A stretch of DNA of 64,000 nt, taken from the NCBI RefSeq assembly GCF_003013715.1, contig NC_072813.1:1612001-1676000 (forward strand), written 5' to 3'. Position 1 is the stretch's first letter. Every line of letters starts with the position of its first letter. The notes beneath the pieces were generated by a model. It saw only the letters and a list, made by a program, of their open reading frames with translations. It did no database searches and was not told the DNA's origin. This document shows, piece by piece, positions 18,678 to 28,382 of this stretch. The position numbers were made by a program, and so were the translations under genes. This DNA comes from Candidozyma auris. Lineage: Eukaryota; Ascomycota; Pichiomycetes; Serinales; Metschnikowiaceae.

Positions 18678-19598
18678 TTATGCCCACTCTGGGGTTGGCT
18701 CAGGCTTGCCTCTGCCTCTACCTCTACCTCTACCGCCTCTTCCGCCTCTTCCACCTCTGCCACGACCTCTCCAGTGGCCTCTGCCACGAGATGATTCTTG
18801 CCCAAAGGTGTCCATGTTAAGGGTTTTCTCTTCGCTCCACCTCATCTGACCTCTCTCAGTGTTGGAGGAGGAGATGCTGTCAAAGAAAGAGGACTTCTTG
18901 TCGTACTTTGGCTTCGAATCGGCAATGGTCTTCTTCTCGAAACGAGCATTGGCCTTTTCAAAATCGAATTCTCCGTTCTCGTTGGCGGAGTCCGAGTCTG
19001 AGGGCTGCGTTCTGCCTTCTGGCGCTGGCTGAGGCTCCTTTGTGGTTGCACTTGGTGAAAGTTTCAGCGATTTGGTAGCTATAGGAGCACTTGATGACAC
19101 ACCTGTCTCTTGAGCAGCGTTTGCTGCGTTTGCGGGCTGTGCTTGCTGAGCCTGTGGAGCACTTGACGTGATAGCTGGAACTGGAGCCACACCTCCAGCA
19201 GCAACACCTGGAGCTGGAGCGGCAGTCGTGGGTCCTTGAGCAGAGCCTTGAGTTGGAGTTGCAGTTGGAGCAGTGGCAGAAGCCTGAGGAGCTGCAGGAA
19301 CTGAAGGGTAGGTGGCACCAGTCCAAGGCTGAGGCTTGACTTCGTCAATAGGCTCGTCCAAAACCGACAAGTCCCGAACATCCGTACCACGGAAAACAAC
19401 ATAGTCGTAAACATCAGACCCAGGCATCACCTCCATGTGGGCAAGCCCCTGAGCAGCCATTCTACCTTCAGTGCCAAATGGACGCACCGACTTCAACGAC
19501 ACAGTTGCGTCCTCGGCACTAATGTTGTCCAAAATACCCACATAGCGAAGTCCCTTGTTGGAGATCAATGAGATAGTCTTGCCGATGTACTGGGACAT
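18678..19598 (-). CDS. SCD6: Scd6/Lsm14-family translation repressor and P-body protein
   Basis: A 306-residue RNA-binding protein. In order: N-terminal LSm domain ([21 protein letters not shown] to about residue 80), a long Ala/Pro/Gln-rich linker, the FDF motif ([13 protein letters not shown]), the FFD box ([11 protein letters not shown]), the TFG box (NMDTFGQES), and a C-terminal RGG tract made of repeated GRG/GGR units. This full set defines the Scd6/RAP55 family, which binds eIF4G and the decapping machinery. The ATG at 19598 is chosen since the frame upstream has no ATG. The GC-rich RGG end lies at 18690-18800. It is divergent from SPN1 with 163 bp between start codons. Confidence 0.95.
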   Translation of the reverse strand: MSQYIGKTISLISNKGLRYVGILDNISAEDATVSLKSVRPFGTEGRMAAQGLAHMEVMPGSDVYDYVVFRGTDVRDLSVLDEPIDEVKPQPWTGATYPSVPAAPQASATAPTATPTQGSAQGPTTAAPAPGVAAGGVAPVPAITSSAPQAQQAQPANAANAAQETGVSSSAPIATKSLKLSPSATTKEPQPAPEGRTQPSDSDSANENGEFDFEKANARFEKKTIADSKPKYDKKSSFFDSISSSNTERGQMRWSEEKTLNMDTFGQESSRGRGHWRGRGRGGRGGRGGRGRGRGRGKPEPTPEWA

Positions 19599-19761
19599 TT
19601 GCAATGAGCCAAAGAGTGGGGGGAGGGGGCAAGAGTGTTGGAGCTTTTGCTATAGCTCTATGCGAGAGCAGTATACAAATTATGGCTGGCCTGCACACGC
19701 TCCCACTATAGGCCACCATCAAATATCACTAACAACTACATCGGATATCAACCAGGAAGAT

Positions 19762-21048
19762 ATGTCCACGGAATCTGACGAGGCTATTAGGGGACCCTCG
19801 GCTGAAGAGACTGCTGAGCAGCTTCAGGAAGAAAACTTTTTGCAACAAGAAGATGACAAGGAGCTCCCAGACACCATTGGCGAGGATAACATAGAGGACG
19901 ACAAGATGCCTGTTGAAGATGTTGAAGGCGATATAAGGCCAGAGCCACAGTACGATCCGGAGCTTCCAGGTGAAGAAGAGCAGAATGAGGCGGCTGCTAA
20001 TGAACAGGATTACGATGATGAAGATATCTACAGCATGAAGACACAGAAGAATGCTCTGGGTGAGCAGACCAAAAAGAAAAAGATCAGAAAGACCGCCAGA
20101 GACGACCTGGCGACTCCAGCACCAGCAGAAGCACAATTCCCTGCTACTTACACGGAAGATAAAGAATACGGCGATAACGGAATAGATTACTCGAACGAGG
20201 ACCCGCAGACTAGAAGACGCCGGTTGTTGGAGGAGAAGATGGACATGGCGGTGAAGTCGAAGACAGTAAGACGTAAGAAAGCTGACGAGGACGACTTGGA
20301 ACGTATGCAAGACGACAAGATTGATTTCTTGAAGGGGAAAATGATTGAGGCCGCAAACTTGGATGTGGAGAAGAACTCGAATGGCCAGATAGCCACCGAG
20401 AAGCTCAAGCTTTTGAAGGAAGTGATGGAGACGATGTCAAAGGCTGATTTGGCCATCTCTATTTTGGACAACAATCTCCTTGAAGCCGTCAGATTGTGGC
20501 TCGAACCTCTACCTGATGCATCGATGCCTGCGTATCAGATACAGAAGGAGTTGATTCACGCCTTGACGACATTGCCTATCAAAACTGACCATTTGGTAGC
20601 TTCAGGTATTGGAAAAGTTTTGGTTTTTTACCAGCGCAGTAAACGCACAGAACCAAGTCTAAAGAAAATTGTCGACAGATTGATTGGCGACTGGACCAGA
20701 CCCATTCTCAACAAGTCCGACTCATACAAGGACAGAACCATCAAATTTCACGACTACAACAAATCACGCTTTTCAAACCAGTTGCTGTCGAAGAGAAGAA
20801 ACAAACAGATCGAGCCAAAGACGCTATACGAGCAGCAGGCTGAGCGCAGAAACAGAGCTGCTATTCCTAGTGCCAGAACCACAGCGTACAAGATTGCACC
20901 TCGGGTTGATCCCAGCTTATTGATGAGACAAAGTAAAGGGGGCCATGACGAGAGATTCACGAGAATTAGCCGTAAGATGACCAACTCGAGAAAGAAGGTT
21001 GTCAAGAAGAGCGGGCCTTCCATCGAAGGAAAGAACCTCTCCATGTAA
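19762..21048 (+). CDS. SPN1: Transcription elongation factor Spn1/Iws1
   Basis: A 428-residue protein from the ATG at 19762 ([11 protein letters not shown]). The first half is acidic and disordered, followed by basic patches ([12 protein letters not shown]). The TFIIS-N-like (LW) domain spans about residues 210-330, including [20 protein letters not shown], the core that binds Spt6. The C-terminal tail is basic. Spn1 works with Spt6 on RNA polymerase II during elongation and is a histone chaperone. The frame extends upstream into the SCD6 start region, but the upstream part crosses the divergent promoter and is unlikely to be translated. Confidence 0.95.
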   Translation: MSTESDEAIRGPSAEETAEQLQEENFLQQEDDKELPDTIGEDNIEDDKMPVEDVEGDIRPEPQYDPELPGEEEQNEAAANEQDYDDEDIYSMKTQKNALGEQTKKKKIRKTARDDLATPAPAEAQFPATYTEDKEYGDNGIDYSNEDPQTRRRRLLEEKMDMAVKSKTVRRKKADEDDLERMQDDKIDFLKGKMIEAANLDVEKNSNGQIATEKLKLLKEVMETMSKADLAISILDNNLLEAVRLWLEPLPDASMPAYQIQKELIHALTTLPIKTDHLVASGIGKVLVFYQRSKRTEPSLKKIVDRLIGDWTRPILNKSDSYKDRTIKFHDYNKSRFSNQLLSKRRNKQIEPKTLYEQQAERRNRAAIPSARTTAYKIAPRVDPSLLMRQSKGGHDERFTRISRKMTNSRKKVVKKSGPSIEGKNLSM

Positions 21049-21225
21049 GGCTGGAGCGATTATGTGAGATAGCATGATGACATGTTTAAATACGTCAAGA
21101 TCTAATGAAAAAAATTCACAGAAAGTATTCTGTAGATTCACACCAAGGCGCCTACACCAGTCTCGTAACGTGATTATTGTATTTGTTTTATATATGACAC
21201 AGGAAGGGTACAGGAGCAGGGCCAC

Positions 21226-21663
21226 TTACGATCTTGGCTTCTCCTTCTTCTCCTTCCACAAGGCCAACAAGGAGACACCGGAAACCTTGACAACCTTGAA
21301 TCTGACACCGGGAATATCACCCTTAGCCTTACCTCTTCTACCGAAACCGGCCAACAAGACCTCGTCGTTCTCATCGACGAAGTTCAAACAACCGTCATTT
21401 GGCACGAAAGCGGTGACCTTCTTACCGTTCTTGATCAATTGAACTCTGACACACTTTCTGATAGCGGAGTTTGGCTGCTTGGACTCAACACCAATCTTTT
21501 CCAACACAATACCCTTGGCGTGAGAAGAGCCACCGAATGGAGAAGACTTGAAGGCGGTACCCAACAATCTCGACTTGTAAGCCTGGTCAGCCCATCTGTT
21601 GTTACGTCTGTGAACCCTCAACTTTCTAGCCGAGTTAAGACCTCTTGGTTTACCGTTACCCAT
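21226..21663 (-). CDS. RPS23: 40S ribosomal protein uS12 (Rps23)
   Basis: A 145-residue decoding-centre protein starting [20 protein letters not shown] and ending [10 protein letters not shown], nearly identical across eukaryotes. The [10 protein letters not shown] loop carrying the hydroxylated proline is intact. The ATG at 21663 is chosen by this conservation; 25 upstream codons are leader. The gene is one uninterrupted exon, unlike the intron-bearing S. cerevisiae copies. Codon use is strongly biased (AAG, GTC, TTG), as expected for a highly expressed gene. Its upstream region carries E-box-like sites (separate entries). Confidence 0.99.
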
Positions 21664-21741
21664 GATTGAAGAAGTTGTATGAGAAGGGGAATATCTGGAT
21701 GAAGAGGGTGAAGATTTTTGGTTGATTTTTCCTCGCACTCT

Positions 21742-21755
21742 GGGTCATGTGACCC
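21742..21755. promoter_or_regulatory. Inverted repeat with CATGTG core, RPS23 promoter
   Basis: GGGTCATGTGACCC: six-base arms GGGTCA/TGACCC around TG, 79 bp upstream of the start codon. It resembles a Cbf1 site (TCACGTGA) with one change. Cbf1 with Tbf1 is known to bind ribosomal-protein promoters in Candida albicans. Confidence 0.5.
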
Positions 21756-21797
21756 ACAAAGGGAGGTGTGCGATGGAGCCTATGCTTAGGTTTATGT

Positions 21798-21803
21798 CAC
21801 GTG
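21798..21803. promoter_or_regulatory. CACGTG E-box, RPS23 promoter
   Basis: GTCACGTGG, 135 bp upstream of the RPS23 start and 43 bp from the CATGTG inverted repeat. Confidence 0.5.
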
Positions 21804-21983
21804 GAAATATGTGAAAGTGAGGGCTTCTGCCCTGAATTGTAAGGCAAACTTAGGAGGAGTCATAGTTACAAGCTAATGTTGAAGAATATGACAGAGAAGT
21901 GGAGATCGGCTTGACTTCGATTACGTATTATATGAGAACGGTGACATATTTGTGAAAACGCTTAGTTTCACCTGTTCATTTAA

Positions 21984-21994
21984 TGGCTGCAAAT
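21984..21994 (+). promoter_or_regulatory. TGGCTGCAAAT element, RPS23 promoter
   Basis: Preceded by TAA; 321 bp upstream of the RPS23 start and pointing away from it. Confidence 0.45.
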
Positions 21995-22933
21995 GCGAGT
22001 GCCTAGTACCACAAAAGGGCAAGAATAGTTTGGAGAAAACGAAGAGACGAAAACGTGTCAAAGATGAGGACAAGAATGAATTCTCATTGAGATTCACGAT
22101 AAATCTTTTCCTTTCTTTTATGTTCTGGTCCGAGGATGCACTGTTTAAAACAACTTATTATCTACACCAGTTTTGAGGTTCAGTAGCTCTACTAGAATTC
22201 AGAATAATACGTAAAACGTTAAGGAGATTCATCCACAAATCAAGATCTAGAGACACACTTCAACAAATGAGAATATCAATCTGTCGATTGCAATTGCCAA
22301 CCAACTAGACACTCTTGAATAATATGAACAACTCTCTGTGGGCGGCGACAAGGAAGGTTCATTTCGAACTCTCATGAAGTTGAAGTCTTATTTGTAGAAG
22401 TCCTTGGGGAACAGACAACCGGTTGCTGAAGTTGAGAGATACTCATATAGGCGATATATGGGAAAATGGTAGATCCATAGCAGATCACAAGGGGCAAGAG
22501 AATGTGAAGAGGTGCTCTTGATGGTCATTATCAAGGAACTGAGGACAATACATAAACAAGCTTCATTTTATTTATTCTTTCGTTCAAGGGAGGGACAACT
22601 CTTCGTAGTCCGCCTTTGTTGAATCATGCATATGTAGAGATTTTCAAAAATTCGGATCATTAAGAAATTCATATCAAGAAGCTGGCATTTGTTTGCTGCA
22701 AATGCAACCTCCCTTGCAAATTCAACAGCCTCTGCTAAGTAACCTCTACTACATCATTCCTCCGAAGCAGTTTCAGAAAATTCTACATCAAAATAGATCT
22801 ATAATAGGTTTGAACTACTTAGCTCGAAGCCAAACGCTAGAAACCCAGGCAACGCTTCGATCGCTCAAATATGGACGACCCAGCGTCTCTTCTATATTGT
22901 CACAGTGGATGAATGCCATAATACAGGGTCCCC

Positions 22934-24016
22934 TCACTTAAGAGCGGCCTTGGCCAAAAGCTTTGCTTTTCTTGACTTGAGCGCCTTCAAGATAAATAAG
23001 AAAAGCATGTCAAGTTGGTCCTTGAACATGAACAACAACCCTTGCACAATCACACCCTTGAGCAATTGAGGGGCCACACCTTTGTACAATCCTCTAAGCC
23101 TCTCGGTTGTCCACAAGTGGGTCAATGCATGGATGAAACTGTCAAATTTGATGTCTTCTTCATCGTCTGGGTGGCTCTGCACCACGATCTTGCCATTAGG
23201 AAGCTTGCCGGCTTTGCCGCCTTGTGGGGTCTGCAGCTTCTTCTGGAGCATGGCCTTAGACACAATGAGAGGCTGCGTGGCAAGGGTAGCCAACGATTTG
23301 GCCAACATTCCCAAACTGAAAGACTCCAAAGGGCCCAAGAACTGCTTGTTGTTGAACAACACCTGCTTCAATCTCTCATAGGAACCGTAAGTGATACTTG
23401 GGTTGATGCACAACACCAACGAAACGCTCAAGCCTTTCCAGTAGCCACAAATGCCATCGTGCACATAGATCTCCTTGGCCAACTGAAGCAAGCTTCTATG
23501 TTGCTTATCGGTCTGCTGTTGGGTGGTGATGACACCAATTGGCATCGTAAAGAGCTGCGAAATGGCTGCTGCCAACGCACCCAAAAACAACTCTGTAGGG
23601 GTAGAGTGCTTGGCATTGGTGGGTCTCTTGGTCAATTGAGCGTACACACGCTTGACAATCGAGTACCAGTAAAAGTAGGAGAAGTTCTGTGCTGCAGTAC
23701 CCAAAATTGACGACAAGAGGCCGTGGTACCAGCCCAAAATGCCCTTCTTCTCATAAATTTTCTTCAACACGTCCGCAGTGTTTTTGTACTTGAGCTGGCC
23801 TTTGCTGGCCTTCTGCTTGTACACCGAGTCCTCTCCATTGACCGAGGTGGAGCTGCTAAATCCGGTATCAGACTCATCTCCGGGGTTCTTCTTTTCGTGC
23901 TTCTTCACCTGAGTTTGAATGATTGTTTTGCTCAAATCCAATGGATACACCAAAGTGTTGGCTATCACCGAGGCCATGGCGCCTGAGGCGGCTTTTTCAA
24001 GAGGTGAAAGGGACAT
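22934..24016 (-). CDS. ANT1: Peroxisomal adenine nucleotide carrier Ant1
   Basis: A 360-residue SLC25-type carrier that imports ATP into peroxisomes in exchange for AMP, supporting fatty-acid activation. Three carrier repeats are visible with signatures PLDLSKTIIQ, PIGVITTQQQ and PLIVSKAMLQ. The wording YPLDLSKTIIQ and QNFSYFYWYS is specific to Ant1/PMP47 rather than mitochondrial ADP/ATP carriers. An extra Lys/Asp/Ser-rich loop at about residues 37-75 and another acidic loop (HPDDEEDIKF) enlarge the protein relative to S. cerevisiae (328). The start ATG at 24016 is the first in frame. PEX20 and a PCD1-type gene nearby are also peroxisomal, probably by chance. Confidence 0.92.
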   Translation of the reverse strand: MSLSPLEKAASGAMASVIANTLVYPLDLSKTIIQTQVKKHEKKNPGDESDTGFSSSTSVNGEDSVYKQKASKGQLKYKNTADVLKKIYEKKGILGWYHGLLSSILGTAAQNFSYFYWYSIVKRVYAQLTKRPTNAKHSTPTELFLGALAAAISQLFTMPIGVITTQQQTDKQHRSLLQLAKEIYVHDGICGYWKGLSVSLVLCINPSITYGSYERLKQVLFNNKQFLGPLESFSLGMLAKSLATLATQPLIVSKAMLQKKLQTPQGGKAGKLPNGKIVVQSHPDDEEDIKFDSFIHALTHLWTTERLRGLYKGVAPQLLKGVIVQGLLFMFKDQLDMLFLFILKALKSRKAKLLAKAALK

Positions 24017-24061
24017 TCAGTAACTTGTCTAAGATGAACTTTAGTAAAAAAGTGTAAATGT

Positions 24062-24072
24062 CGGCTGCAAAT
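24062..24072 (+). promoter_or_regulatory. CGGCTGCAAAT variant element, ANT1 leader
   Basis: One mismatch to the consensus (C for T at the first position), 46 bp upstream of the ANT1 start. A second variant of the same form, CGGCTGCAAAAT, lies at 24977-24988. Confidence 0.35.
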
Positions 24073-24457
24073 GGGGGCGACGAAGTGAATAAATAAATAG
24101 GCCAGGCTTGGTTTGCTCTTAGAAAGTCCAGGCTTTGCTGTAGTATTGTTTTGTAAGTAATGAGAAGTATACAACGGTTTTTCTGCGATTTGATGATTTT
24201 GAGGAGGTTATATGGAGCATCCACAAGAGGCCGGTTTCTTTTTTCCCTTTCCTGCCGAGGATATCGCATTCCCCACATGGCGTCTTCTTCCGAGGTCCCC
24301 TCCCGGATGGGCAACACAAAGAGCCATTTGTTGATAGACTTGAATCAAATTTTGTAGATAAATGAAGTCGACGACTGTGATCACGGCAATGTAATTTTTT
24401 TTCCAATTGGACGCTCTAAATCTTTAAATTATCGGTGTGTTTTATTTGGCCGCCGGT

Positions 24458-24463
24458 CACGTG
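24458..24463. promoter_or_regulatory. CACGTG E-box upstream of ANT1
   Basis: GGTCACGTGATC, 442 bp upstream of ANT1; GTCACGTGA is a full Cbf1-type core. Confidence 0.4.
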
Positions 24464-24510
24464 ATCACACCCTATTCTCTTAACCGCACTCGATAGCATG
24501 CACATTTGCG

Positions 24511-24530
24511 TCTTCACAATGGTTGCAAAA
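24511..24530 (+). promoter_or_regulatory. Extended TCTTCACAATGGTTGCAAAA element
   Basis: Matches the recurrent consensus at 24520-24530, and 19 of 20 bases recur at 52519-52538, 28 kb away. Confidence 0.45.
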
Positions 24531-25332
24531 CCGATAAACTGTGAGCTTGTGCCTTGAAGGCGCCCAAGCAGTTAACGCTTTGCCCTCATTTGTGGAAAAT
24601 TCCATACAAATACATCTCCTAACGCAAAGAAACCTTTGCCGATTTGCCCCGCTCCATCTACAAACTTTCGCAGCCTCTTGTTTGGGTATTAGTCGCTTGT
24701 GCCTGCGAAACCCCAGTTTTCGCTTGAAAGGAACCAATGGGACATGCTCACTATCGCTTTAGCGGGTAAACAATAAATCCGATTTTGAGTTTGATCAGGG
24801 CACGCACAACAATTGGAAGGCGCTTGGCGATCTTTAGATTATGATATTTTTCCCTCTTTATTTTTCTCCGTGTTTTTATTCTTTTGGTCCCATCTCATTT
24901 CTTTTCTCATGGTACTGTCTGTCAAAGACATATGATTTTTCCGCACTTATTTTGGGTTGCTTGTGCGCAAGACTCACGGCTGCAAAATGGAAACCTCTCA
25001 GGCAAAGGTATCCCTTGGAGATAATCAATGCATAGAAGTAATTTTGGCTTTTGTCGTGACTCAAGCAAGAAGTCACCGAGTCAGCGGAATATCAAACATG
25101 CACAATAACAGAACACTGCAGAAGCTGAAGAACGCCTTGCGTAGACACTGGTCTGTAGGATATAATAGAGGAGGCCTTGGAATGCAGGGTCAAAAAAATG
25201 ATAAACTATGACGTCTCTTACTTCATTAGATCGAGTAAGAAGTTCATATTTTTAGCCGACGATTTCGTCAGTATTCAGACTACTAGTCACCGAGATTTCA
25301 TATCTCAATTCTCACCAAGTGTCTTTGTATTC

Positions 25333-26583
25333 TCACCTGGTCCACAAGAACACCCTCTTATCTGTGCCACAGACAAGCAACAGGTCTCCAGAGACCGCAA
25401 AACTCTTAATTCGGTCTTGACTTTTATTCAAGGTCACAACCACATCTTCTTTGAGCAAATCTATACCTCGGATGACGCCATCTTCTCCATATACCCACAC
25501 TCCACTGCCATCGGGTCTCCAGCTGAGTAGTGCCAGACTGTACTTATCCTGTGGAGACAAAGAATTGATATTCGTAACAATCTGGTTTCTTCGGATACTT
25601 TCACCTTCATCACCGAAGCCTTTGAGCGAAACGACCACCAAACGCATAAAGGGTTCATGGGAGGTGCCCACAGCGACCAAGGGTACCTTACCTCCACTGT
25701 AAATCTGTATAGCATGCGGGGAGAAGCCTGCTGCTGTGAACTCAGCGTCATTGAGTGCTATTCTGTACGACAAGGTCACAGCGTTGTTCTTGACTGTGAG
25801 CACGTCCATAAGGGTTATTTCTGATTTGCCCACCAAGATGACCAATTGATCGTTATAAACACACGCGTCCATGCAAATTCCCCTGGTAGAGAGCTTGTAA
25901 GGCAGAAACACCTCCTGGATTGAGTTATCTGTGATTTCGTGCACCTTCACCAAGAAGTCCCATCCCAACGACACCAAGTAATTCTTCTCTTTCCAACGCA
26001 CCACCTTCAAGTCTGAGACCAATCTATCATGAAGCTGCTTCTCTCTAATAATCTGGAGCTCCAGGAGACCGTCACCGAACGTGCAAATATATAGTTTCCC
26101 ATTCATTCCACATAAAAGCAATAAGGGACCCACAACTTGTATTTTGCGGATGACCACCAGTCCAATGATTCGAGAACCACGGAATACCCTTTTGCGACTC
26201 TTCAAGTCGACCACAACTAGCTCCAGCTTGGCAGTAGCGAAGATGGCGTACTCATCGCCTCCTCTCTCAAATAAAGCACATGCCACAACCAACTCGTCAA
26301 TCGACGACAACTCGACAGCGTTCCTTGGGTATGGGGCAGACCACTCCTTGAATTGGTCTCTCTTAAGCAGTTTCAAGCTTTCGTCAAGCAAGACCTCGTG
26401 CAGACTTTGTGGCTTCTCGTCGATGGTCAAGTACTTGAGCCGATCAGCGATGATCTCTCCAAGATCCTCACCTTGAGGCAAGTCTGTTGAAATAGTCCTG
26501 CCATGCTCGTTTTCAAAAGCCTTAAGGGTCTCCACGTATCCCTCCTTTTTCAAGAAATGGGCCACAAACAGGTGAACAGACAT
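25333..26583 (-). CDS. LisH-domain protein with WD40-like repeats
   Basis: A 416-residue protein from the ATG at 26583 (MSVHLFVAHFLKKEGYVETLKAFENEHG). The first 30 residues form a LisH dimerisation motif, then a short helical stretch, then repeated beta-strand units ending in WD40-like signatures (VVRWKEKNYLVSLGWDFLVKVHE, LALLSWRPDGSGVWVYGEDGVIRGID, LLLVCGTDKRVFLWTR). LisH plus beta-propeller proteins usually act as adaptors in larger complexes. I cannot match it to a named S. cerevisiae gene. A run of nine G on the plus strand (C9 in the transcript) at 26620-26628 lies 37 bp upstream of the start. Confidence 0.7.
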   Translation of the reverse strand: MSVHLFVAHFLKKEGYVETLKAFENEHGRTISTDLPQGEDLGEIIADRLKYLTIDEKPQSLHEVLLDESLKLLKRDQFKEWSAPYPRNAVELSSIDELVVACALFERGGDEYAIFATAKLELVVVDLKSRKRVFRGSRIIGLVVIRKIQVVGPLLLLCGMNGKLYICTFGDGLLELQIIREKQLHDRLVSDLKVVRWKEKNYLVSLGWDFLVKVHEITDNSIQEVFLPYKLSTRGICMDACVYNDQLVILVGKSEITLMDVLTVKNNAVTLSYRIALNDAEFTAAGFSPHAIQIYSGGKVPLVAVGTSHEPFMRLVVVSLKGFGDEGESIRRNQIVTNINSLSPQDKYSLALLSWRPDGSGVWVYGEDGVIRGIDLLKEDVVVTLNKSQDRIKSFAVSGDLLLVCGTDKRVFLWTR

Positions 26584-26909
26584 TGTAGGTTGGAAGAGGT
26601 TATCTGCCAATTGTAATGTGGGGGGGGGTGGTGTCAACAATGTATGTAGATGCTGTCAGATACTCTAATTTGGGAATAAGTTCAAGTGAGTAGATATTGA
26701 AGCCTTGTACAAGTCGTTGGACGGCTGGTGATGAGTACGCTACTTGTCTACAGATGTCTTCACTATAGTGGCTGCGAAATGTCTGCGAAAGGACCTTACT
26801 AAAGATTGAATGTGAGCTTGAAGCAACTCCACACCTGAACTGCACCTATATATGATGATCCATTTATTACACAAGAAGACGGTATCTAAATCAACTCGTG
26901 TTCAGACTC
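26584..26909. other. Intergenic region LisH gene / DBR1
   Basis: 326 bp: promoter of the LisH gene and 3' flank of DBR1. The exact 12-mer TGGCTGCGAAAT at 26769-26780, followed by a partial repeat TCTGCGAAAG, lies 186 bp upstream of the LisH start. Confidence 0.5.
26769..26780 (+). promoter_or_regulatory. Exact TGGCTGCGAAAT element, LisH gene promoter
   Basis: Preceded by CTTCACTATAG, which partly resembles the flank of the extended copies at 24511 and 52519. Confidence 0.5.
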
Positions 26910-28187
26910 TCATGCCTCATGACTTGGAAGAAGTAGCTTGAACTTCAGACAAAGGTGCTGTGTCTGGGGATTGGGCCAGTACTGAAGTGGCGGCAGCGGC
27001 GTAGTGTTCATGGTTGGGGCAGTAATTTCGAAGTTGTTTGGCACCACTAGGTCGGGACTCTCTCTCTCTAGTCTGGTCGTCTCTTCCTCAACAGCCTTCT
27101 CGAGCTCTTCGATAAGTGCTACTCTCAGCAGTGCCAGGTTGAGGATGACTTGGGGGTCCAAAGCACGCCACTGATCAGAATTGTTTTTGATAAAACGTTC
27201 GACAACCATCTGGACTGCCAATCCACGAGCATCGTAGTGCAAACTCCCTGACTTTGCCGATGGGTGCTCCTCGTCTGGCTCTATCTTCAATGTATCCATG
27301 AATGAGCGTCCCTTGAGACACTTATCGAGCGCCAAAAACGACGTTTTCTTGATGATCTTTCTTCTTTTGCACTTTTCTTCCGACATGTTATCGTCAATGC
27401 CCGAAATGCCTTCGTCGTTATCGGCACTCTCTGCGTCCATGTCCAAAGCTATCTCATCTGTCGTTTCGGGCTTCACCTCTACTTCCACGTTTTTTTCAAA
27501 CGTTGCCGTAAACTTTACGTGCAAATGCAGAGAAAACCAGTATCTCGGCGCTAGCCTTTCCAAAGCAGCTCGTGCTCCTGGTGAGCCTAACTTACCACTT
27601 TGCATATCCTCTTTGAAAAATTTCTTCTTTTGTAGTAGCTCTCTTTCGTTGCCAAACTTCCAGATTCCTTGTGGCCAATCGTGACTCATGCACACATCGC
27701 TACGACCACTTAGGAGAAGCTTCAACAAGTTCTTTGGCTTGAGATGGTACACCAGTCTTAGAGAACTGGCATCGTACGGAAGCAGGTAGTCCAAGCGCTG
27801 TTTTGTATAAAAACTTCTTGCGTTCCAAATCCCCAGGGTTCCACTAATCTTGATTCCTTTGTACCACACACTGCCGAACTCGCCCAAGTAATAGATATTG
27901 GGAGCCACCCACCCTCCATACTGAAGCTCTCTCATGTATGAGGAGCACTCGTGGTTGCCGCCAATAAAGATCGTGAGCACGGGGGCTTTTTTGACGCCCG
28001 AATAATAGTCAGGAAAGTCACCTGGTTGTCTGTACTTGGCAGGAACGTTGAGGGTTTGCAAATCTGTTGTGTTCCTTATAGCCTGGAAATCTCCACATAT
28101 AAGTAGTAGCTCCACATCTGGCTTCAAGCTTTCGTATATGGTATTGAGGGCGCCATGACAGCAACCTTCAACAGCAACAGTGACCAT
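26910..28187 (-). CDS. DBR1: RNA lariat debranching enzyme
   Basis: A 425-residue metallophosphoesterase that opens the 2',5'-branch of excised intron lariats. Starts MVTVAVEGCCHG at the ATG 28187. All family motifs are present: GCCHG, CGDFQAIRN, GGNHE, SHDWP and HLHVKF, with the C-terminal FLALDKCL block. The residue before HLHV is encoded by CTG: Leu would be unusual, Ser fits the small Ala/Ser found in relatives. An acidic insert (DMDAESADNDEGISGIDDN) separates catalytic and C-terminal domains. Its presence agrees with at least one spliceosomal intron in this window. Confidence 0.95.
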   Translation of the reverse strand: MVTVAVEGCCHGALNTIYESLKPDVELLLICGDFQAIRNTTDLQTLNVPAKYRQPGDFPDYYSGVKKAPVLTIFIGGNHECSSYMRELQYGGWVAPNIYYLGEFGSVWYKGIKISGTLGIWNARSFYTKQRLDYLLPYDASSLRLVYHLKPKNLLKLLLSGRSDVCMSHDWPQGIWKFGNERELLQKKKFFKEDMQSGKLGSPGARAALERLAPRYWFSLHLHVKFTATFEKNVEVEVKPETTDEIALDMDAESADNDEGISGIDDNMSEEKCKRRKIIKKTSFLALDKCLKGRSFMDTLKIEPDEEHPSAKSGSLHYDARGLAVQMVVERFIKNNSDQWRALDPQVILNLALLRVALIEELEKAVEEETTRLERESPDLVVPNNFEITAPTMNTTPLPPLQYWPNPQTQHLCLKFKLLLPSHEA

Positions 28188-28382
28188 AAAATATAAGGTC
28201 CAAGGCTCTTGGGGTCGAGTATTCAACCTCTAGGTGGTGATGTTTGCAGCAGTTCTAACATAGTGCGCACTGAGTAGCTATCTATATGTTAAGCATGAAC
28301 CAGATCACTCGAGCTTCACTGCTTCATTGTTAGTTAACGTATCGATTTATATATAGCTTACGCTGATCTACATACTGGGTTT

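Larger units (their letters stand above)
21664..22933. other. Intergenic region RPS23 / ANT1
   Basis: About 1.27 kb: the RPS23 promoter at the left and the ANT1 3' flank at the right. Open frames (for example 21952-22176 and 22693-22941) show no family resemblance. Nothing else recognised. Confidence 0.55.
24017..25332. other. Intergenic region ANT1 / LisH gene
   Basis: About 1.3 kb upstream of ANT1, reaching the LisH gene stop. It contains three copies or variants of the recurrent element, a CACGTG box and T-rich sequence near 24845-24960. No tRNA B-box or convincing coding frame seen. Confidence 0.55.

Noticed and set aside
21952..22176. 74-codon frame beginning at about the RPS23 upstream element
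   Set aside because: No family resemblance; overlaps a recurrent element and AT-rich flank.
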